Positions 18,519 to 27,745 of a stretch of DNA of 64,000 nt are shown here, in pieces (position 1 is the first letter of the stretch; the number at the start of each line of letters is the position of its first letter). The position numbers and the translations under genes were made by a program. The notes under the pieces were generated by a model. The model worked only from the letters and a program-made list of their open reading frames with translations, made no database searches and was not told the origin of the DNA. Source of the stretch: an uncultured Arenicella sp. (lineage in GTDB: Bacteria; Pseudomonadota; Gammaproteobacteria; Arenicellales; Arenicellaceae); NCBI GenBank assembly GCA_938048185.1, contig CALIVT010000002.1, forward strand, positions 26,034-90,033, read 5' to 3'.

Positions 18519-19205
18519 ATGATAAAACTAAGTCATGTAAGCAAACGCTACCCAAATGGCCACGAAGCCCTCAAAGACGTGAGCTTCGACTTAGCCGCCG
18601 GCGAAATGGCCTTTTTAGCGGGCCATTCCGGGGCAGGTAAAAGCACCTTATTCAAGCTAATTACACGCATTGAAAAACCGACCTCTGGGCAAATCATCGT
18701 CGATAACCAAAACCTAAGTCGCATGCGGTCATCCAAAGTACCAGCGTTGCGGCGTGAAATTGGCGTAATTTTCCAAGACCACAAACTTTTGTTCGATCGT
18801 TCGGTGTTTGACAATGTTGCTCTACCGCTAATAGTCATCGGCTTGCCTCACGATGAAATTCAAAAGCGCGTGCGCGCGGCCTTGGGCAAAGTAGGGCTAA
18901 GCGGAAAAGAAAAACAATACCCGGTAACCTTATCGGGTGGCGAACAACAACGCGTTGGCATTGCACGTGCAGTGATCAACCGCCCGAACATATTACTGGC
19001 TGACGAGCCAACCGGAAATTTAGATGAAGCACTGTCAGATGAGATCATCGACATATTTGCTGATTTCAACCAGGTTGGCGTTACGGTATTGATCGCAACC
19101 CACGATTTACGTCAAGTTGAACGCCTCAATAAACGCACGATTCACTTAGTTCAGGGCCAGTTAGTGGAGAACGCCATATCAAGCGGCAAGAGTGAGGTTG
19201 AGTAA
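18519..19205 (+). CDS. ftsE: cell division ATP-binding protein FtsE
   Basis: 228 residues. ABC ATPase that, with FtsX, activates periplasmic amidases at the division septum. Walker A GHSGAGKST, Q-loop IFQDHKLL, signature LSGGEQQR, Walker B ILLADEPTGNLD, and a switch histidine in IATHD are all present. The stop codon overlaps the ftsX start by one base (TAATG). Confidence 0.97.
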   Translation: MIKLSHVSKRYPNGHEALKDVSFDLAAGEMAFLAGHSGAGKSTLFKLITRIEKPTSGQIIVDNQNLSRMRSSKVPALRREIGVIFQDHKLLFDRSVFDNVALPLIVIGLPHDEIQKRVRAALGKVGLSGKEKQYPVTLSGGEQQRVGIARAVINRPNILLADEPTGNLDEALSDEIIDIFADFNQVGVTVLIATHDLRQVERLNKRTIHLVQGQLVENAISSGKSEVE

Positions 19206-20131
19206 TGGGCACCTATATTGCACGCCACTTACAGGTTTTATTCGCAACGCTGGGAGACCTACGTCGCACGCCAATGTCGACGATTAATACCTTGTTGATA
19301 ATTGCGATTACCCTGCTCTTACCGTGCTTACTCTATGTCACGGTAAAGAGTGCACAAACGCTGAGCGATAGCTGGGAAGGGCGGCCACAGATCTCTATCT
19401 TTTTGAAAAAAGAAATCAGTGACGACACAGCGACGCTTATCTTTGAAGAAGTTAAACTGCACCCGTCAATCGAGCTGGCCGAATTTGTCACGCCGGAGCA
19501 GGCACTCGCAGAGTTCAAAGTGTTATCGAAGGGCGAAGCCAATCTAGAGCAAGAGCTGGCATTTCTCGGCGAAAATCCGTTACCGCCATCGATTGTCGTG
19601 ATGCCAGACAAAGCCTCGGCCAAAAGCGAAAAGCTGATTGCGCTTAAAGATGAACTAAGCCAATTCGATGGCATAGAGTCGGTTCGATTAGACCTTGATT
19701 GGACTGACCGCTTTAACGCTATGTTATTGGTCTTTAGCCGCGTCGCGATGTTACTCAGCGGCTTGCTTGCACTCGGTTTAATTTTGATTGTCGGCAATAC
19801 CATCAAGCTATTGATTTTTAATCGCCGCCACGAGATTGAAATCACCAAGCTGGTCGGTGGCACCGATACATTTGTGCGTCGACCATTTCTTTACTACGGC
19901 ACACTGTTTGGTTTGCTCGGCTCGATTATCTCTCTTGGCTTATTACTTGGTGCTGCAAGCCTAGTAGCACAGCCATTGAACCAACTCGCTGAACTCTATC
20001 AAAGCAATGGACTCATACATCAAGTGACCGCTTTAGAAATGCTAGCGGTAGTGCTAGTTGGCAGCCTACTCGGCTGGCTAGCCGCGCGTTGGTCAGTCGC
20101 GCAGCACTTACGCGACATTCAACCTAAATAG
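19205..20131 (+). CDS. ftsX: cell division protein FtsX
   Basis: 308 residues. An N-terminal cytoplasmic tail, TM1 (~25-47), a periplasmic domain (~50-170), then three helices (~175-197, ~225-250, ~275-297), the FtsX permease fold. GHEIEITKLVGGT-type sequence (HEIEITKLVGGTDTFVRRPF) marks the cytoplasmic loop. It is co-translated with ftsE. In many gammaproteobacteria rpoH follows ftsX; here the convergent ubiB follows and rpoH is 19 kb away. Confidence 0.95.
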   Translation: MGTYIARHLQVLFATLGDLRRTPMSTINTLLIIAITLLLPCLLYVTVKSAQTLSDSWEGRPQISIFLKKEISDDTATLIFEEVKLHPSIELAEFVTPEQALAEFKVLSKGEANLEQELAFLGENPLPPSIVVMPDKASAKSEKLIALKDELSQFDGIESVRLDLDWTDRFNAMLLVFSRVAMLLSGLLALGLILIVGNTIKLLIFNRRHEIEITKLVGGTDTFVRRPFLYYGTLFGLLGSIISLGLLLGAASLVAQPLNQLAELYQSNGLIHQVTALEMLAVVLVGSLLGWLAARWSVAQHLRDIQPK

Positions 20132-20140
20132 AAACGCGGA

Positions 20141-21766
20141 TTAGCGCTTTAAAACAATCAACACCACACCCAATGCCGCCACCCAAGCACCTGCGTCGGC
20201 GAACGGTAAATCAATGAACGCTGGATGCTGCATAGCTATGCTGTGGGCAATACCCAAGATCGTGGCAGCGATACCGAGCTTAGTTTGGAATGGCAGGGTG
20301 GTCGTGGGCGCTGGCGTATTAGCGACAGCTTGACGCTCGATCGTATCTTTGAGTAGTTGCGGTAGCTGCGGCAACAAAGCGCGTATTTGCGGCCACTCGC
20401 GCTGTAAATCTTCGATCAACCCTTTAGGAGATAACTGCTGTTTCATCCAGTCTTCTAAAAATGGTTTGGCGGTATCCCACAAATTAAGCTGAGGGTAGAG
20501 TTGCCGACCAAGGCCCTCAATGTTTAATAACGTTTTGTAGAGCAATACGAGTTGTGGCTGCACGGGCATTTCAAAACGACGCACCGTTTGAAACAATTGC
20601 ATCAATACATTGCCAAACGATATCTCACTGATTGGCTTAGCAAAGATAGGCTCACAAACAACCCGAATCGCCTGTTCAAACTCGATCGGATTAGTGTCTG
20701 CGGGTATCCACCCAGCACGCAGATGGGCTTGCGCGATCACGCCATAATCTCGATTGAAAAAACCCAATAACATTTGCCCAAGATAATGTTTGTCGTTGTC
20801 GGTCAACGTGCCCATGATGCCAAAGTCAATCGCAATCCACTTGCCCTTATCATCAACAAAGATGTTGCCAGCGTGCATATCGGCATGAAAGAAATTATCC
20901 TCAAACGCTTGTTTAAAGAACACTTGCACACCGTCTTCGCCAAGCGATTGCAAACTATAACCCTTGTCTTGTAGGGTCTTTATTTCACGAATCGACGTGC
21001 CGTAAATGCGCTCCATCACTAACACATTTTGCTTAGTGAAATCCCAGTAGATCCTGGGCACATAAATTAGATCACTGTCTTCAAAGTTAGCCCCCATGCG
21101 CCCACCATTCGCCGCCTCAACGCGTAAATCTAGCTCACCGTGGATAGTGTGATCATATTCTTTAATCACGTCCAAGGGCTTGAATTGCTTACCGCGAGAC
21201 CAGTGCTTTTGTAAAAAGCCTGCGCCTTGATACATTACCTTTAGGTCGCTTTCAATTACCGCTTCAATGCCAGGGCGCAGTACTTTAATAATGACGTCGC
21301 TGCGTGCTTCGCCATTCTGGCCGACGGTCGCAAGGCCCTCGTTTAACACCGCGGCATGCACCTGGGCGACCGATGCCGAGGCTAACGGTTGTTCTTCTAC
21401 GCTCGCAAAAATTGCGTCAAATTCGTCACCATACGCAGCTTTAATAATACCTAAAGATTCGGCGGCCGAAAAAGGTGGTACTTGGTCTTGTAACTTGGTG
21501 AGTTCTTCAGCGATATCGCCCGGCAATAAATCAGGCCGAGTCGATAAGGTTTGACCGAGCTTAACGAATACTGGGCCTAAATCTTCAAGGGCTTGGCGAA
21601 TTCTCACGCCGCGCGAGTCAGTGTGTTCTTGCGCTCGACCAAACAGCAGGGACACGGCAAGGCGCGCTGGTTTAGAGAGCGTTAACTCATCGAACAACGA
21701 CACCAAACCATATTGCTTGACGACGCGACGAATTTGCCACAGGCGAGCGGCTGATGAGCTAGCCAT
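20141..21766 (-). CDS. ubiB: ubiquinone biosynthesis protein kinase-like UbiB
   Basis: 541 residues. Atypical ABC1/ADCK kinase-like ATPase needed for ubiquinone synthesis. KxGQ motif in FVKLGQTLSTRPDLLP (residues ~70-85), Ala-rich loop SASVAQVHAA, catalytic-loop region NFFHADMHAGNIFVDDKGKW and IDFGIMG. The C-terminus has two hydrophobic helices (~500-541) that anchor it to the inner membrane. It starts two bases after ubiJ ends, and the genes form a DUF971-ubiE-ubiJ-ubiB operon. Confidence 0.96.
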   Translation of the reverse strand: MASSSAARLWQIRRVVKQYGLVSLFDELTLSKPARLAVSLLFGRAQEHTDSRGVRIRQALEDLGPVFVKLGQTLSTRPDLLPGDIAEELTKLQDQVPPFSAAESLGIIKAAYGDEFDAIFASVEEQPLASASVAQVHAAVLNEGLATVGQNGEARSDVIIKVLRPGIEAVIESDLKVMYQGAGFLQKHWSRGKQFKPLDVIKEYDHTIHGELDLRVEAANGGRMGANFEDSDLIYVPRIYWDFTKQNVLVMERIYGTSIREIKTLQDKGYSLQSLGEDGVQVFFKQAFEDNFFHADMHAGNIFVDDKGKWIAIDFGIMGTLTDNDKHYLGQMLLGFFNRDYGVIAQAHLRAGWIPADTNPIEFEQAIRVVCEPIFAKPISEISFGNVLMQLFQTVRRFEMPVQPQLVLLYKTLLNIEGLGRQLYPQLNLWDTAKPFLEDWMKQQLSPKGLIEDLQREWPQIRALLPQLPQLLKDTIERQAVANTPAPTTTLPFQTKLGIAATILGIAHSIAMQHPAFIDLPFADAGAWVAALGVVLIVLKR

Positions 21767-21768
21767 CG

Positions 21769-22362
21769 CTACAGCTTACGTTGTATACGCGTCAAGCGCG
21801 CGAGTAAACGGTCAGTGTCGGCCCGCACTGTATCAACCTCATCTAAAAACGCCTCGACACTCTGTTTATCGGCAACCAACTGCATGTCGTCTTTAATCAA
21901 GGTGTTTATGAAGCCCTTAAACTTAAGGCGCGATTCGTCGGCAAAAGACTTGGCTTGCCCAGCCGCGAAGCTCACTGCTCGCGCTGGCGACTCGCCAATA
22001 TGTTCGGCTAATAAACCTTGCCAATCGATATCGAGATCAGAGATAACTTGCGCGAAACGTTGACCAACGATGGGGTCACCGACAATTTCTAACTCGCCCG
22101 GCTCTAGCTCAGCATTGTCCAAGCCGTCACGCGAGATTTTAATCATCGCACCAATAGTAACGCTCAAAGTGACGTCAACATGTTCCGGCACACGCTGCGA
22201 AAACTCTAACCCCTCAGGGTGCGGTGTCACTGACAGCGACTGACCAATGCTTTTGATATTCAAGGTCATGGTCTTACCTTGTAGCTTTAGTAATCGCGCC
22301 CTGGTCTGCGGACCATGCTCCAGTGTTTTATTACTAGCAAGTTCTAATAAGTCGAGCAACAT
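21769..22362 (-). CDS. ubiJ: ubiquinone biosynthesis accessory factor UbiJ
   Basis: 197 residues. SCP2-like lipid-binding domain in the first ~110 residues and a C-terminal coiled-coil helix (~165-197). UbiJ is a scaffold of the soluble ubiquinone-synthesis complex. Sequence conservation in this family is low, so position between ubiE and ubiB is the main support. Gaps are 14 bp to ubiE and 2 bp to ubiB. Confidence 0.92.
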   Translation of the reverse strand: MLLDLLELASNKTLEHGPQTRARLLKLQGKTMTLNIKSIGQSLSVTPHPEGLEFSQRVPEHVDVTLSVTIGAMIKISRDGLDNAELEPGELEIVGDPIVGQRFAQVISDLDIDWQGLLAEHIGESPARAVSFAAGQAKSFADESRLKFKGFINTLIKDDMQLVADKQSVEAFLDEVDTVRADTDRLLARLTRIQRKL

Positions 22363-22376
22363 TTTACGTTAAAGCC

Positions 22377-23129
22377 TTAATATTTATAGCCAATGTGCAG
22401 AGCGACCACTCCGCCGGTAAGGTTGTGGTAGCGCACGCGATCAAAGCCGGCATCTAACATCATTTGCTTTAGCTCTTCTTGTGGTGGGTGTTGACGAATC
22501 GACTCAACGAGATACTGATAACTTTCTCGGTCGTTAGAAATAAGCTCACCAAGCTTGGGTATCACATTGAATGAGTAAGCGTCGTACACCTTTTTAAAGG
22601 CGTCGTTAGTGGGCTGCGAAAACTCTAAAATAATCGCGCGGCCTCCGGGCTTTAAACAGCGCGCCATAGACGCCAACGCTACTTCTTTGTGGGTAACATT
22701 GCGCAAGCCAAAGCTGATCGAAATACAGTCAAAACGATTATCATCGAAAGGTAAATTTTCAGCGTTTACTAGACAATAATTCACATTTCCAGCTATGCCA
22801 GCATCGGTCAGACGCTTGCGCCCCTGTTCAAGCATGGCTTCATTAATGTCGGTAACTATGACCTGGCCTTCGTCACCCACTTTTTTGGCAAACTTTAGCG
22901 ATAAGTCACCGCTGCCAGCCGCCAAATCTAAAACCTTATCGCCCGTTTGCACCCCGCTTTGCGCGACCGCAAACCATTTCCAGGCTCGGTGCACACCCAT
23001 CGACATAGCATCGTTCATTACGTCATAGTTGCCAGCAACGGCACGAAACACCTCGCCAACTAGACCTTGCTTCTCGCGTTCTTCAACTTCTTGAAAACCG
23101 AAGTGCGTTTTATTTTGAGTATCTGACAT
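22377..23129 (-). CDS. ubiE: ubiquinone/menaquinone C-methyltransferase UbiE
   Basis: 250 residues. SAM-dependent C-methyltransferase of the quinone ring. Conserved blocks: [20 protein letters not shown] motif [44 protein letters not shown], and the C-terminus [22 protein letters not shown]. It starts two bases after the DUF971 gene ends. Confidence 0.97.
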   Translation of the reverse strand: MSDTQNKTHFGFQEVEEREKQGLVGEVFRAVAGNYDVMNDAMSMGVHRAWKWFAVAQSGVQTGDKVLDLAAGSGDLSLKFAKKVGDEGQVIVTDINEAMLEQGRKRLTDAGIAGNVNYCLVNAENLPFDDNRFDCISISFGLRNVTHKEVALASMARCLKPGGRAIILEFSQPTNDAFKKVYDAYSFNVIPKLGELISNDRESYQYLVESIRQHPPQEELKQMMLDAGFDRVRYHNLTGGVVALHIGYKY

Positions 23130-23131
23130 TT

Positions 23132-23509
23132 CTAAATTAAATATTGGTCGTTACTTTGGGCTTCACGCGCAATGCCTTCGGCTTTTAGTTTGTTTAAATA
23201 GCATTGCCACTTAAGCAAACGCTGCGCACCAAGCTCGTGCAAATAATCCCACGAATACAGGCCAGAATTATGCGAATCACTGAAGATAAGGCGCACAGCA
23301 TAGTGACCGACTGGTTCGATCGCAACAATGTTGACGTCTTCTTTGTGGGTTTGCAACGTTTCTTGCCCTGGGCCATGGCCTTGCACCTCAGCCGACGGCG
23401 AGTGAACGCGAAGATATTCACATGGCAATGTGAAGTGCTCATCGCTAAACGTGATTTCGAGCACTCGGGACTTAGTGTGCAAACGTATGTCAGTCGGTGT
23501 ATTTTTCAT
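23132..23509 (-). CDS. DUF971 (gamma-butyrobetaine hydroxylase-like N-terminal domain) protein
   Basis: 125 residues. Stand-alone version of the small domain found at the N-terminus of gamma-butyrobetaine hydroxylases. Key pattern: [28 protein letters not shown], then [26 protein letters not shown]. Its function is unknown. Placement as first gene of the ubiE-ubiJ-ubiB operon is common and suggests a link to quinone or iron-sulfur metabolism. Confidence 0.9.
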   Translation of the reverse strand: MKNTPTDIRLHTKSRVLEITFSDEHFTLPCEYLRVHSPSAEVQGHGPGQETLQTHKEDVNIVAIEPVGHYAVRLIFSDSHNSGLYSWDYLHELGAQRLLKWQCYLNKLKAEGIAREAQSNDQYLI

Positions 23510-23624
23510 AATATGCTCAGATTATACCCCTAACAGCTCTATAACAAATCATGCTATTTTGAGGTCTCTTATCAGTCTTCGATCGATGCTTATCGAGCCG
23601 CCAACTATACCTATCGAGTAATAT

Positions 23625-23996
23625 ATGGAACATCACAAAATTGTCCTACCCGCTGATCTAAACGACTACGGCAATCTGTTCGGTGGCACCTTACTCAAGT
23701 GGATTGATGAAATAGCCTACATTCGTGTCAGCCTAGACTTTCCTGGACGCCATTTTGTCACCATTGGTCTCGACGGTGTTGAATTTCGACACCCAGTGCG
23801 CAGCGGGCAAATATTGCGCTTTCGATGCAAAGCCACGCGCGTTGGCAACACGTCGGTCAGGTATAACGTGAAAGTATACGGTGCTCGTTATAATAGCGAG
23901 TCAGAGAACATTCTCTTTGAAAACAACATCACCTTTGTGTGCTTGGACAACGATGGCAATAAAACTAAAATCGGAAAGTCTGAAACCGCCGTATAA
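23625..23996 (+). CDS. hotdog-fold acyl-CoA thioesterase
   Basis: 123 residues. YciA/BACH-type thioesterase hydrolysing acyl-CoA. The signature DLNDYGNLFGGTLLKWIDEIAYIRVS holds the hotdog helix with the conserved Asn/Asp and Gly-Gly. RHFVTIGLDGVEFRHPVRSGQ is the second conserved block. It is transcribed divergently from the ubi operon. It is 9 bp from the next gene, so probably co-transcribed. Confidence 0.88.
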   Translation: MEHHKIVLPADLNDYGNLFGGTLLKWIDEIAYIRVSLDFPGRHFVTIGLDGVEFRHPVRSGQILRFRCKATRVGNTSVRYNVKVYGARYNSESENILFENNITFVCLDNDGNKTKIGKSETAV

Positions 23997-24005
23997 CGAA
24001 CAATA

Positions 24006-24677
24006 ATGCGTCACTCGCTTTCAATTTTTGCATTAGTTGCGGCTAACCTTATACCGCTCTTCGGGGTGCTGTTTTTCGACTGGAACACGAGCCTAGTACT
24101 GGCGTTGTTTTGGATTGAGAACCTAATAATAGGCGCTTTTAACCTAATTAAGATGGTCACCGTCTCAGTTCATGGAAAACGCGTAAACGACTTGGCGCTT
24201 TGCGCTTTTTTTGTCCTGCATTTCGGTATATTTTGCGCGGCTCACGGAGTATTCCTTTGGGATCTGCTTGGCTTTGATGACATTGACGCTGGGCATTTCT
24301 TTGCAAACCCTGAGTTCGGCCCATTTTCGCTGCTGTTTGACGGCGCAGCGGTATTCCTAAGCTTTATAGAGATGCACGGCCCACTGATCCTTATTGGCAT
24401 TAGCGCGTTGGTGTTGAGTCATCTTGTTTCATTTATCGAAAATTTCTTACTGCGCGGCGAGATATTCGAACTCAAAGCAGGCACGTTGATGGGCCAACCG
24501 TATGCCCAAATTGTCGTCATGCACGCGGGGCTCATGCTCGGTGCTCTCGCAATTGATAAATTCGGCTCGACCGTTTGGCTATTGCTAGTTATGGTGTTGT
24601 TTAAGCTTGCCGTTGACGTAAAGCTGCACCTTAAGCGTCGTAAAAAATATAATGAAAACCTTACTAAAGCCGACTAA
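24006..24677 (+). CDS. DUF6498-type integral membrane protein
   Basis: 223 residues with about six hydrophobic helices and the N-terminal pattern ANLIPLFGVLFFDWNTSLVLALFWIENLIIG typical of DUF6498 proteins. A conserved FVLHFGIFCAAHGVFL follows. Inner-membrane protein of unknown function. It directly follows the thioesterase gene. Confidence 0.75.
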   Translation: MRHSLSIFALVAANLIPLFGVLFFDWNTSLVLALFWIENLIIGAFNLIKMVTVSVHGKRVNDLALCAFFVLHFGIFCAAHGVFLWDLLGFDDIDAGHFFANPEFGPFSLLFDGAAVFLSFIEMHGPLILIGISALVLSHLVSFIENFLLRGEIFELKAGTLMGQPYAQIVVMHAGLMLGALAIDKFGSTVWLLLVMVLFKLAVDVKLHLKRRKKYNENLTKAD

Positions 24678-24738
24678 GGCTCTATTCACAACCGATGCTT
24701 AGTACACAATAACCGCGCCACTACTTTACTCAAAAATT

Positions 24739-25404
24739 ATGTTCAAGTTCATTGCTCTAATCTTACTTATTATCGTAATTGCTGGCGGTGTCGCGTGGTA
24801 CTCTGCACAGTCTTTGCCCAGCTGGTTCGATGAGTCAGTCTCACAAGAAGACGTTACTATTGAGCACCTAAGCGAAGAAATTAGGCGCCAGGGTGTTGCC
24901 AAGTTTCTCGGCGCCAAATTTTCAGATGTGCTGGACGGGTCAGTCGCGTTCAACGAAACCGAGTTCAACGCTATTTTGCTCGCTAGCTTAAAAGCCGACA
25001 CTGACGGCCAGAAATTATTATCCGTCAGTGACGCGGTGAAGGCGTTTATTCAAGACGATGAAATTGAGCTCACCGCCATTATTAATCTAGATAAACTTGA
25101 GAAAGTTGAACCTAAGGCGCGTGAGGCAGTGGAAAAATTTGATCGTATTTTCCCGTTTTTAAACGACTCGCGCGTTGCGCTTACGGTCTACGGCACGCCC
25201 GTTGCGCGCAATGGCAACATAGCGATCCGCGATGACTTTCATATTAAAGTTGGCGCCATCCCTATCTCGAATGAATCATTGCGAGCACTGGGCGCTCAAG
25301 TAGAACGAGCAAACACAACCGACTTAGAGTTAAAATACTTAGCGTTGCAGTCAATCAATTTAAAAAAAGGGGAAATTGAATTTGGCGTGTTACCGAGATT
25401 TTGA
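24739..25404 (+). CDS. membrane-anchored protein of unknown function
   Basis: 221 residues. One N-terminal hydrophobic segment (~3-22) followed by a soluble, acidic, probably periplasmic domain. I do not recognise a family with confidence; the alternating strands in the second half (ELTAIINLDKLEKV, RVALTVYGTPVARNGNIAIRD, LKKGEIEFGVLPRF) resemble lipid-binding or YpmS/DUF2993-like beta folds, which is a weak impression. Its last 15 bases overlap the convergent gene at 25390-25644. No ribosome-binding site precedes the ATG. Confidence 0.7.
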   Translation: MFKFIALILLIIVIAGGVAWYSAQSLPSWFDESVSQEDVTIEHLSEEIRRQGVAKFLGAKFSDVLDGSVAFNETEFNAILLASLKADTDGQKLLSVSDAVKAFIQDDEIELTAIINLDKLEKVEPKAREAVEKFDRIFPFLNDSRVALTVYGTPVARNGNIAIRDDFHIKVGAIPISNESLRALGAQVERANTTDLELKYLALQSINLKKGEIEFGVLPRF

Positions 25405-25644
25405 TTGCCAGCTGTTATAGATGCCGATCAAAGAAGCAGTAATCCAAAACAGCTCGATTATAAAACTGGCAACATTAAAGTGCACTAGTAGGCTGAGTAG
25501 CAAAAGGATGGCACCAAGTAGATTTACAACATTAAATGCCAGGTCCTTAGAGTCAAGTTTGTTAAGCTGCATTAGCAGGTAAGCGCTAACAACCAAAAAG
25601 GTGCCCATCACGCCAACAATATTAGCCGCTAATTCAATATTCAT
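25390..25644 (-). CDS. CBU_0592-family small membrane protein
   Basis: 84 residues with three hydrophobic helices (~8-25, ~38-55, ~58-75). The pattern GTFLVVSAYLLMQ, then AFNVVNLLGAILLLLSL, then SFIIELFWITASLIGIY is that of the CBU_0592-like family, small integral membrane proteins of unknown function. Its 3' end overlaps the convergent plus-strand gene by 15 bp. Confidence 0.75.
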   Translation of the reverse strand: MNIELAANIVGVMGTFLVVSAYLLMQLNKLDSKDLAFNVVNLLGAILLLLSLLVHFNVASFIIELFWITASLIGIYNSWQSKSR

Positions 25645-25663
25645 TTTTTTACCTGCCTTGCGT

Positions 25664-26833
25664 TCACAATGATGGTTGGCTGAACGCAGTTACCATGACG
25701 TCAACCTTAACCTGCTCGCCCACCCACGATGTGTCGGCCCAATCACCAGTACCTATATTCCACAACAATCGATTCAACGAAGCGGTGCCCGTCAGTACGG
25801 CTTTGCCGTCTTTCTCAGTAACGCTAAAGTTGAGAACCGTATCACTGGTAGCACCTTTCATCGAAAGCTGACCTAAACTTCGAAACTGATCGCCGGCTTT
25901 TTCAAAGCGCTGAGCTAGATAACGCGCTTCTTTGAACGTGGCCACGTCGAAAAATTCGGGCGATGCAATCGTCTCATCTCGCTCTTTGTCATTTGAAAAC
26001 GCGGAGCTGGTATCAATCGTGACGTTGAAGCGTGCTTGCTCAAGTTGCGCGGCGTCGAATTGAATATCAGCCGACCAGACCTTCCAGTCGCCAGTAAACG
26101 GGGCGCCCGCTTGGTCACCGCTAAACCTGATATAACTGTTGTCGTAGTCAATTTTCCAAATAGGTAACTCGCTGCTACTCATAACTTGCACTGCATTGTC
26201 GCTGCCGCTCACCGCAAGATCCACACTGTCCGAACTTTCGAAAAATCGCCCAAATAATGCGATTACGAGAATGCTCACACCCAAGAATAAAACCAAACTA
26301 CTAAGGCCAGCCATCCGCCGAAGTACATTATCTTTGTCAATAAAGTGGTGTTTCACGGCGGCAAGGATATGCAACAGGGCAATCACAAACAGCGCCTCAG
26401 CCAGATAGTGGTGCACGGTGTGCAATGTATCGGCTAAAGGCTCGCTGGGCGCTACAAAATCAGGCAAAGCGAATAAGTTAAACCAACTGACTGAATAGGC
26501 TTTTGCGGACGACATCAACCAACCACTAATTGGCATAGCGAACAGCAAACCATAAAGTAGGGTGTGTGATGCGTGCGAAGCACTCTTCTGCCAAGCGGGG
26601 ATGTCGCGCGGCAACTCGGGCGCTTTATTAACACAACGGTAAGCTAGCCGCAGAACCGCTAAGGCCAAAATGGTAATGCCAATTGACTTGTGATTAGCCA
26701 ACAATGCCAGCTGTTCGAGTAAGCGATCATGGTGTTTCGCACTTTCTGCTAACTTGGCCAATACGTACTGGCTAACAATGAGGCCGGCAACTGACCAGTG
26801 GAAGAAACGAGCAATACCAGAATAACGAGTCAT
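25664..26833 (-). CDS. cytochrome b561 - YceI fusion protein
   Basis: 389 residues from the ATG at 26833, 4 bases after the xerC stop; an upstream in-frame ATG lies within xerC. Residues 1-~185 are a cytochrome b561 (RYSGIARFFHWSVAG, NHKSIGI, HASHTLLYGLLFAMPISGW, HTVHHYLAEALFVIALLHI) with four transmembrane helices and heme histidines. A linker helix (~190-215) leads to a YceI lipocalin-like domain (~235-389: WKIDYDNSYIRFSGDQAGAPFTGDWKVW, RDETIASPEFFDVATFKEARY), which in other proteins binds isoprenoid lipids. Joining them suggests electron transfer to or from a quinone-like ligand held by the periplasmic domain (inference). Confidence 0.88.
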   Translation of the reverse strand: MTRYSGIARFFHWSVAGLIVSQYVLAKLAESAKHHDRLLEQLALLANHKSIGITILALAVLRLAYRCVNKAPELPRDIPAWQKSASHASHTLLYGLLFAMPISGWLMSSAKAYSVSWFNLFALPDFVAPSEPLADTLHTVHHYLAEALFVIALLHILAAVKHHFIDKDNVLRRMAGLSSLVLFLGVSILVIALFGRFFESSDSVDLAVSGSDNAVQVMSSSELPIWKIDYDNSYIRFSGDQAGAPFTGDWKVWSADIQFDAAQLEQARFNVTIDTSSAFSNDKERDETIASPEFFDVATFKEARYLAQRFEKAGDQFRSLGQLSMKGATSDTVLNFSVTEKDGKAVLTGTASLNRLLWNIGTGDWADTSWVGEQVKVDVMVTAFSQPSL

Positions 26834-26837
26834 AAAT

Positions 26838-27737
26838 TTATTTCTTTTTGGCACGAGGGTGCGCGTCATCATAAACTTGCGCGAGGTGTTGAAAATCCAA
26901 ATGCGTGTAAATTTGCGTGGTACTTATATTCGCGTGCCCAAGCAATTCTTGTACCGCGCGCAGCTCACCGCTTGATTCGAGCATGTGGCTCGCGAAAGAA
27001 TGACGTAACATGTGCGGGCTCACTGAAACCTCAACGCCTTGTCTGGCCGCCCAATACTTAACTCTTGCTTGAATACTACGAACACTGATACGGTTACCAT
27101 GCTGGCTCACGAACACCGCTTGATAGTCTTTTAGTGGCAAAGTATTGCGTTGAATCAGCCAGTTTCGTAGCGCCTGGTCAGCCTGCCTGCCAATCGGCAG
27201 GTCACGCATTTTATCGCCTTTACCGGTCACCCTCAGCATTTTGTCGGGCAAGTTAATGTCGTTCAGATCTAAAGAACAAAGTTCGGATAAGCGTAAACCA
27301 GACGAATAAAATAATTCAAGAATAGCCTTATCGCGATAGCTCAATGGGTCATCTAGCTTAATTTCGACCAAAGACGTGATTTGGTCAACGCTGAGGGTTT
27401 TTGGCAAACGCTTCTCAGACTTTGGTGCACGCACGTCATCAAACGGATTAACGCTGAGTTGCCCTTGCTGGATTAGGTAAGCCGCCAGACCACGGCCCGC
27501 CGACAATATTCGCTGTATGCTTTTTGGGTGCAATCCATTGGCATTTAAGCTCGCGGAGAATAGCCTAATAATATGATTCGATAAGCCTTGCCATAACAAT
27601 ATACCGCGACCATCACAAAAATCTAATAACTTATTTACGTCGCGTCGATAGGCTTTAATAGTGTGAATTGATAAGCGCCGCTCAACCGACAATACTTGTA
27701 GGTACTGTTCGACGTAATCACGTGCGGTATCAGCCAT
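26838..27737 (-). CDS. xerC: site-specific tyrosine recombinase XerC
   Basis: 299 residues. It resolves chromosome dimers with XerD at dif. An N-terminal SAM-like core-binding domain (~1-90) and a catalytic domain with the Arg (SSGLRLSELCSL), Lys, HMLRHSFASHML, LLGHANISTT and the nucleophilic Tyr in TQIYTHLD. It is in the conserved dapF-DUF484-xerC operon and not a phage integrase. Confidence 0.96.
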   Translation of the reverse strand: MADTARDYVEQYLQVLSVERRLSIHTIKAYRRDVNKLLDFCDGRGILLWQGLSNHIIRLFSASLNANGLHPKSIQRILSAGRGLAAYLIQQGQLSVNPFDDVRAPKSEKRLPKTLSVDQITSLVEIKLDDPLSYRDKAILELFYSSGLRLSELCSLDLNDINLPDKMLRVTGKGDKMRDLPIGRQADQALRNWLIQRNTLPLKDYQAVFVSQHGNRISVRSIQARVKYWAARQGVEVSVSPHMLRHSFASHMLESSGELRAVQELLGHANISTTQIYTHLDFQHLAQVYDDAHPRAKKK

Positions 27738-27745
27738 ATCACCGC

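Noticed and set aside
26838..27737. Tyrosine recombinase as sign of a prophage or integron
   Set aside because: It is in the dapF-DUF484-xerC housekeeping operon and has XerC motifs; no phage genes or attachment repeats are nearby.
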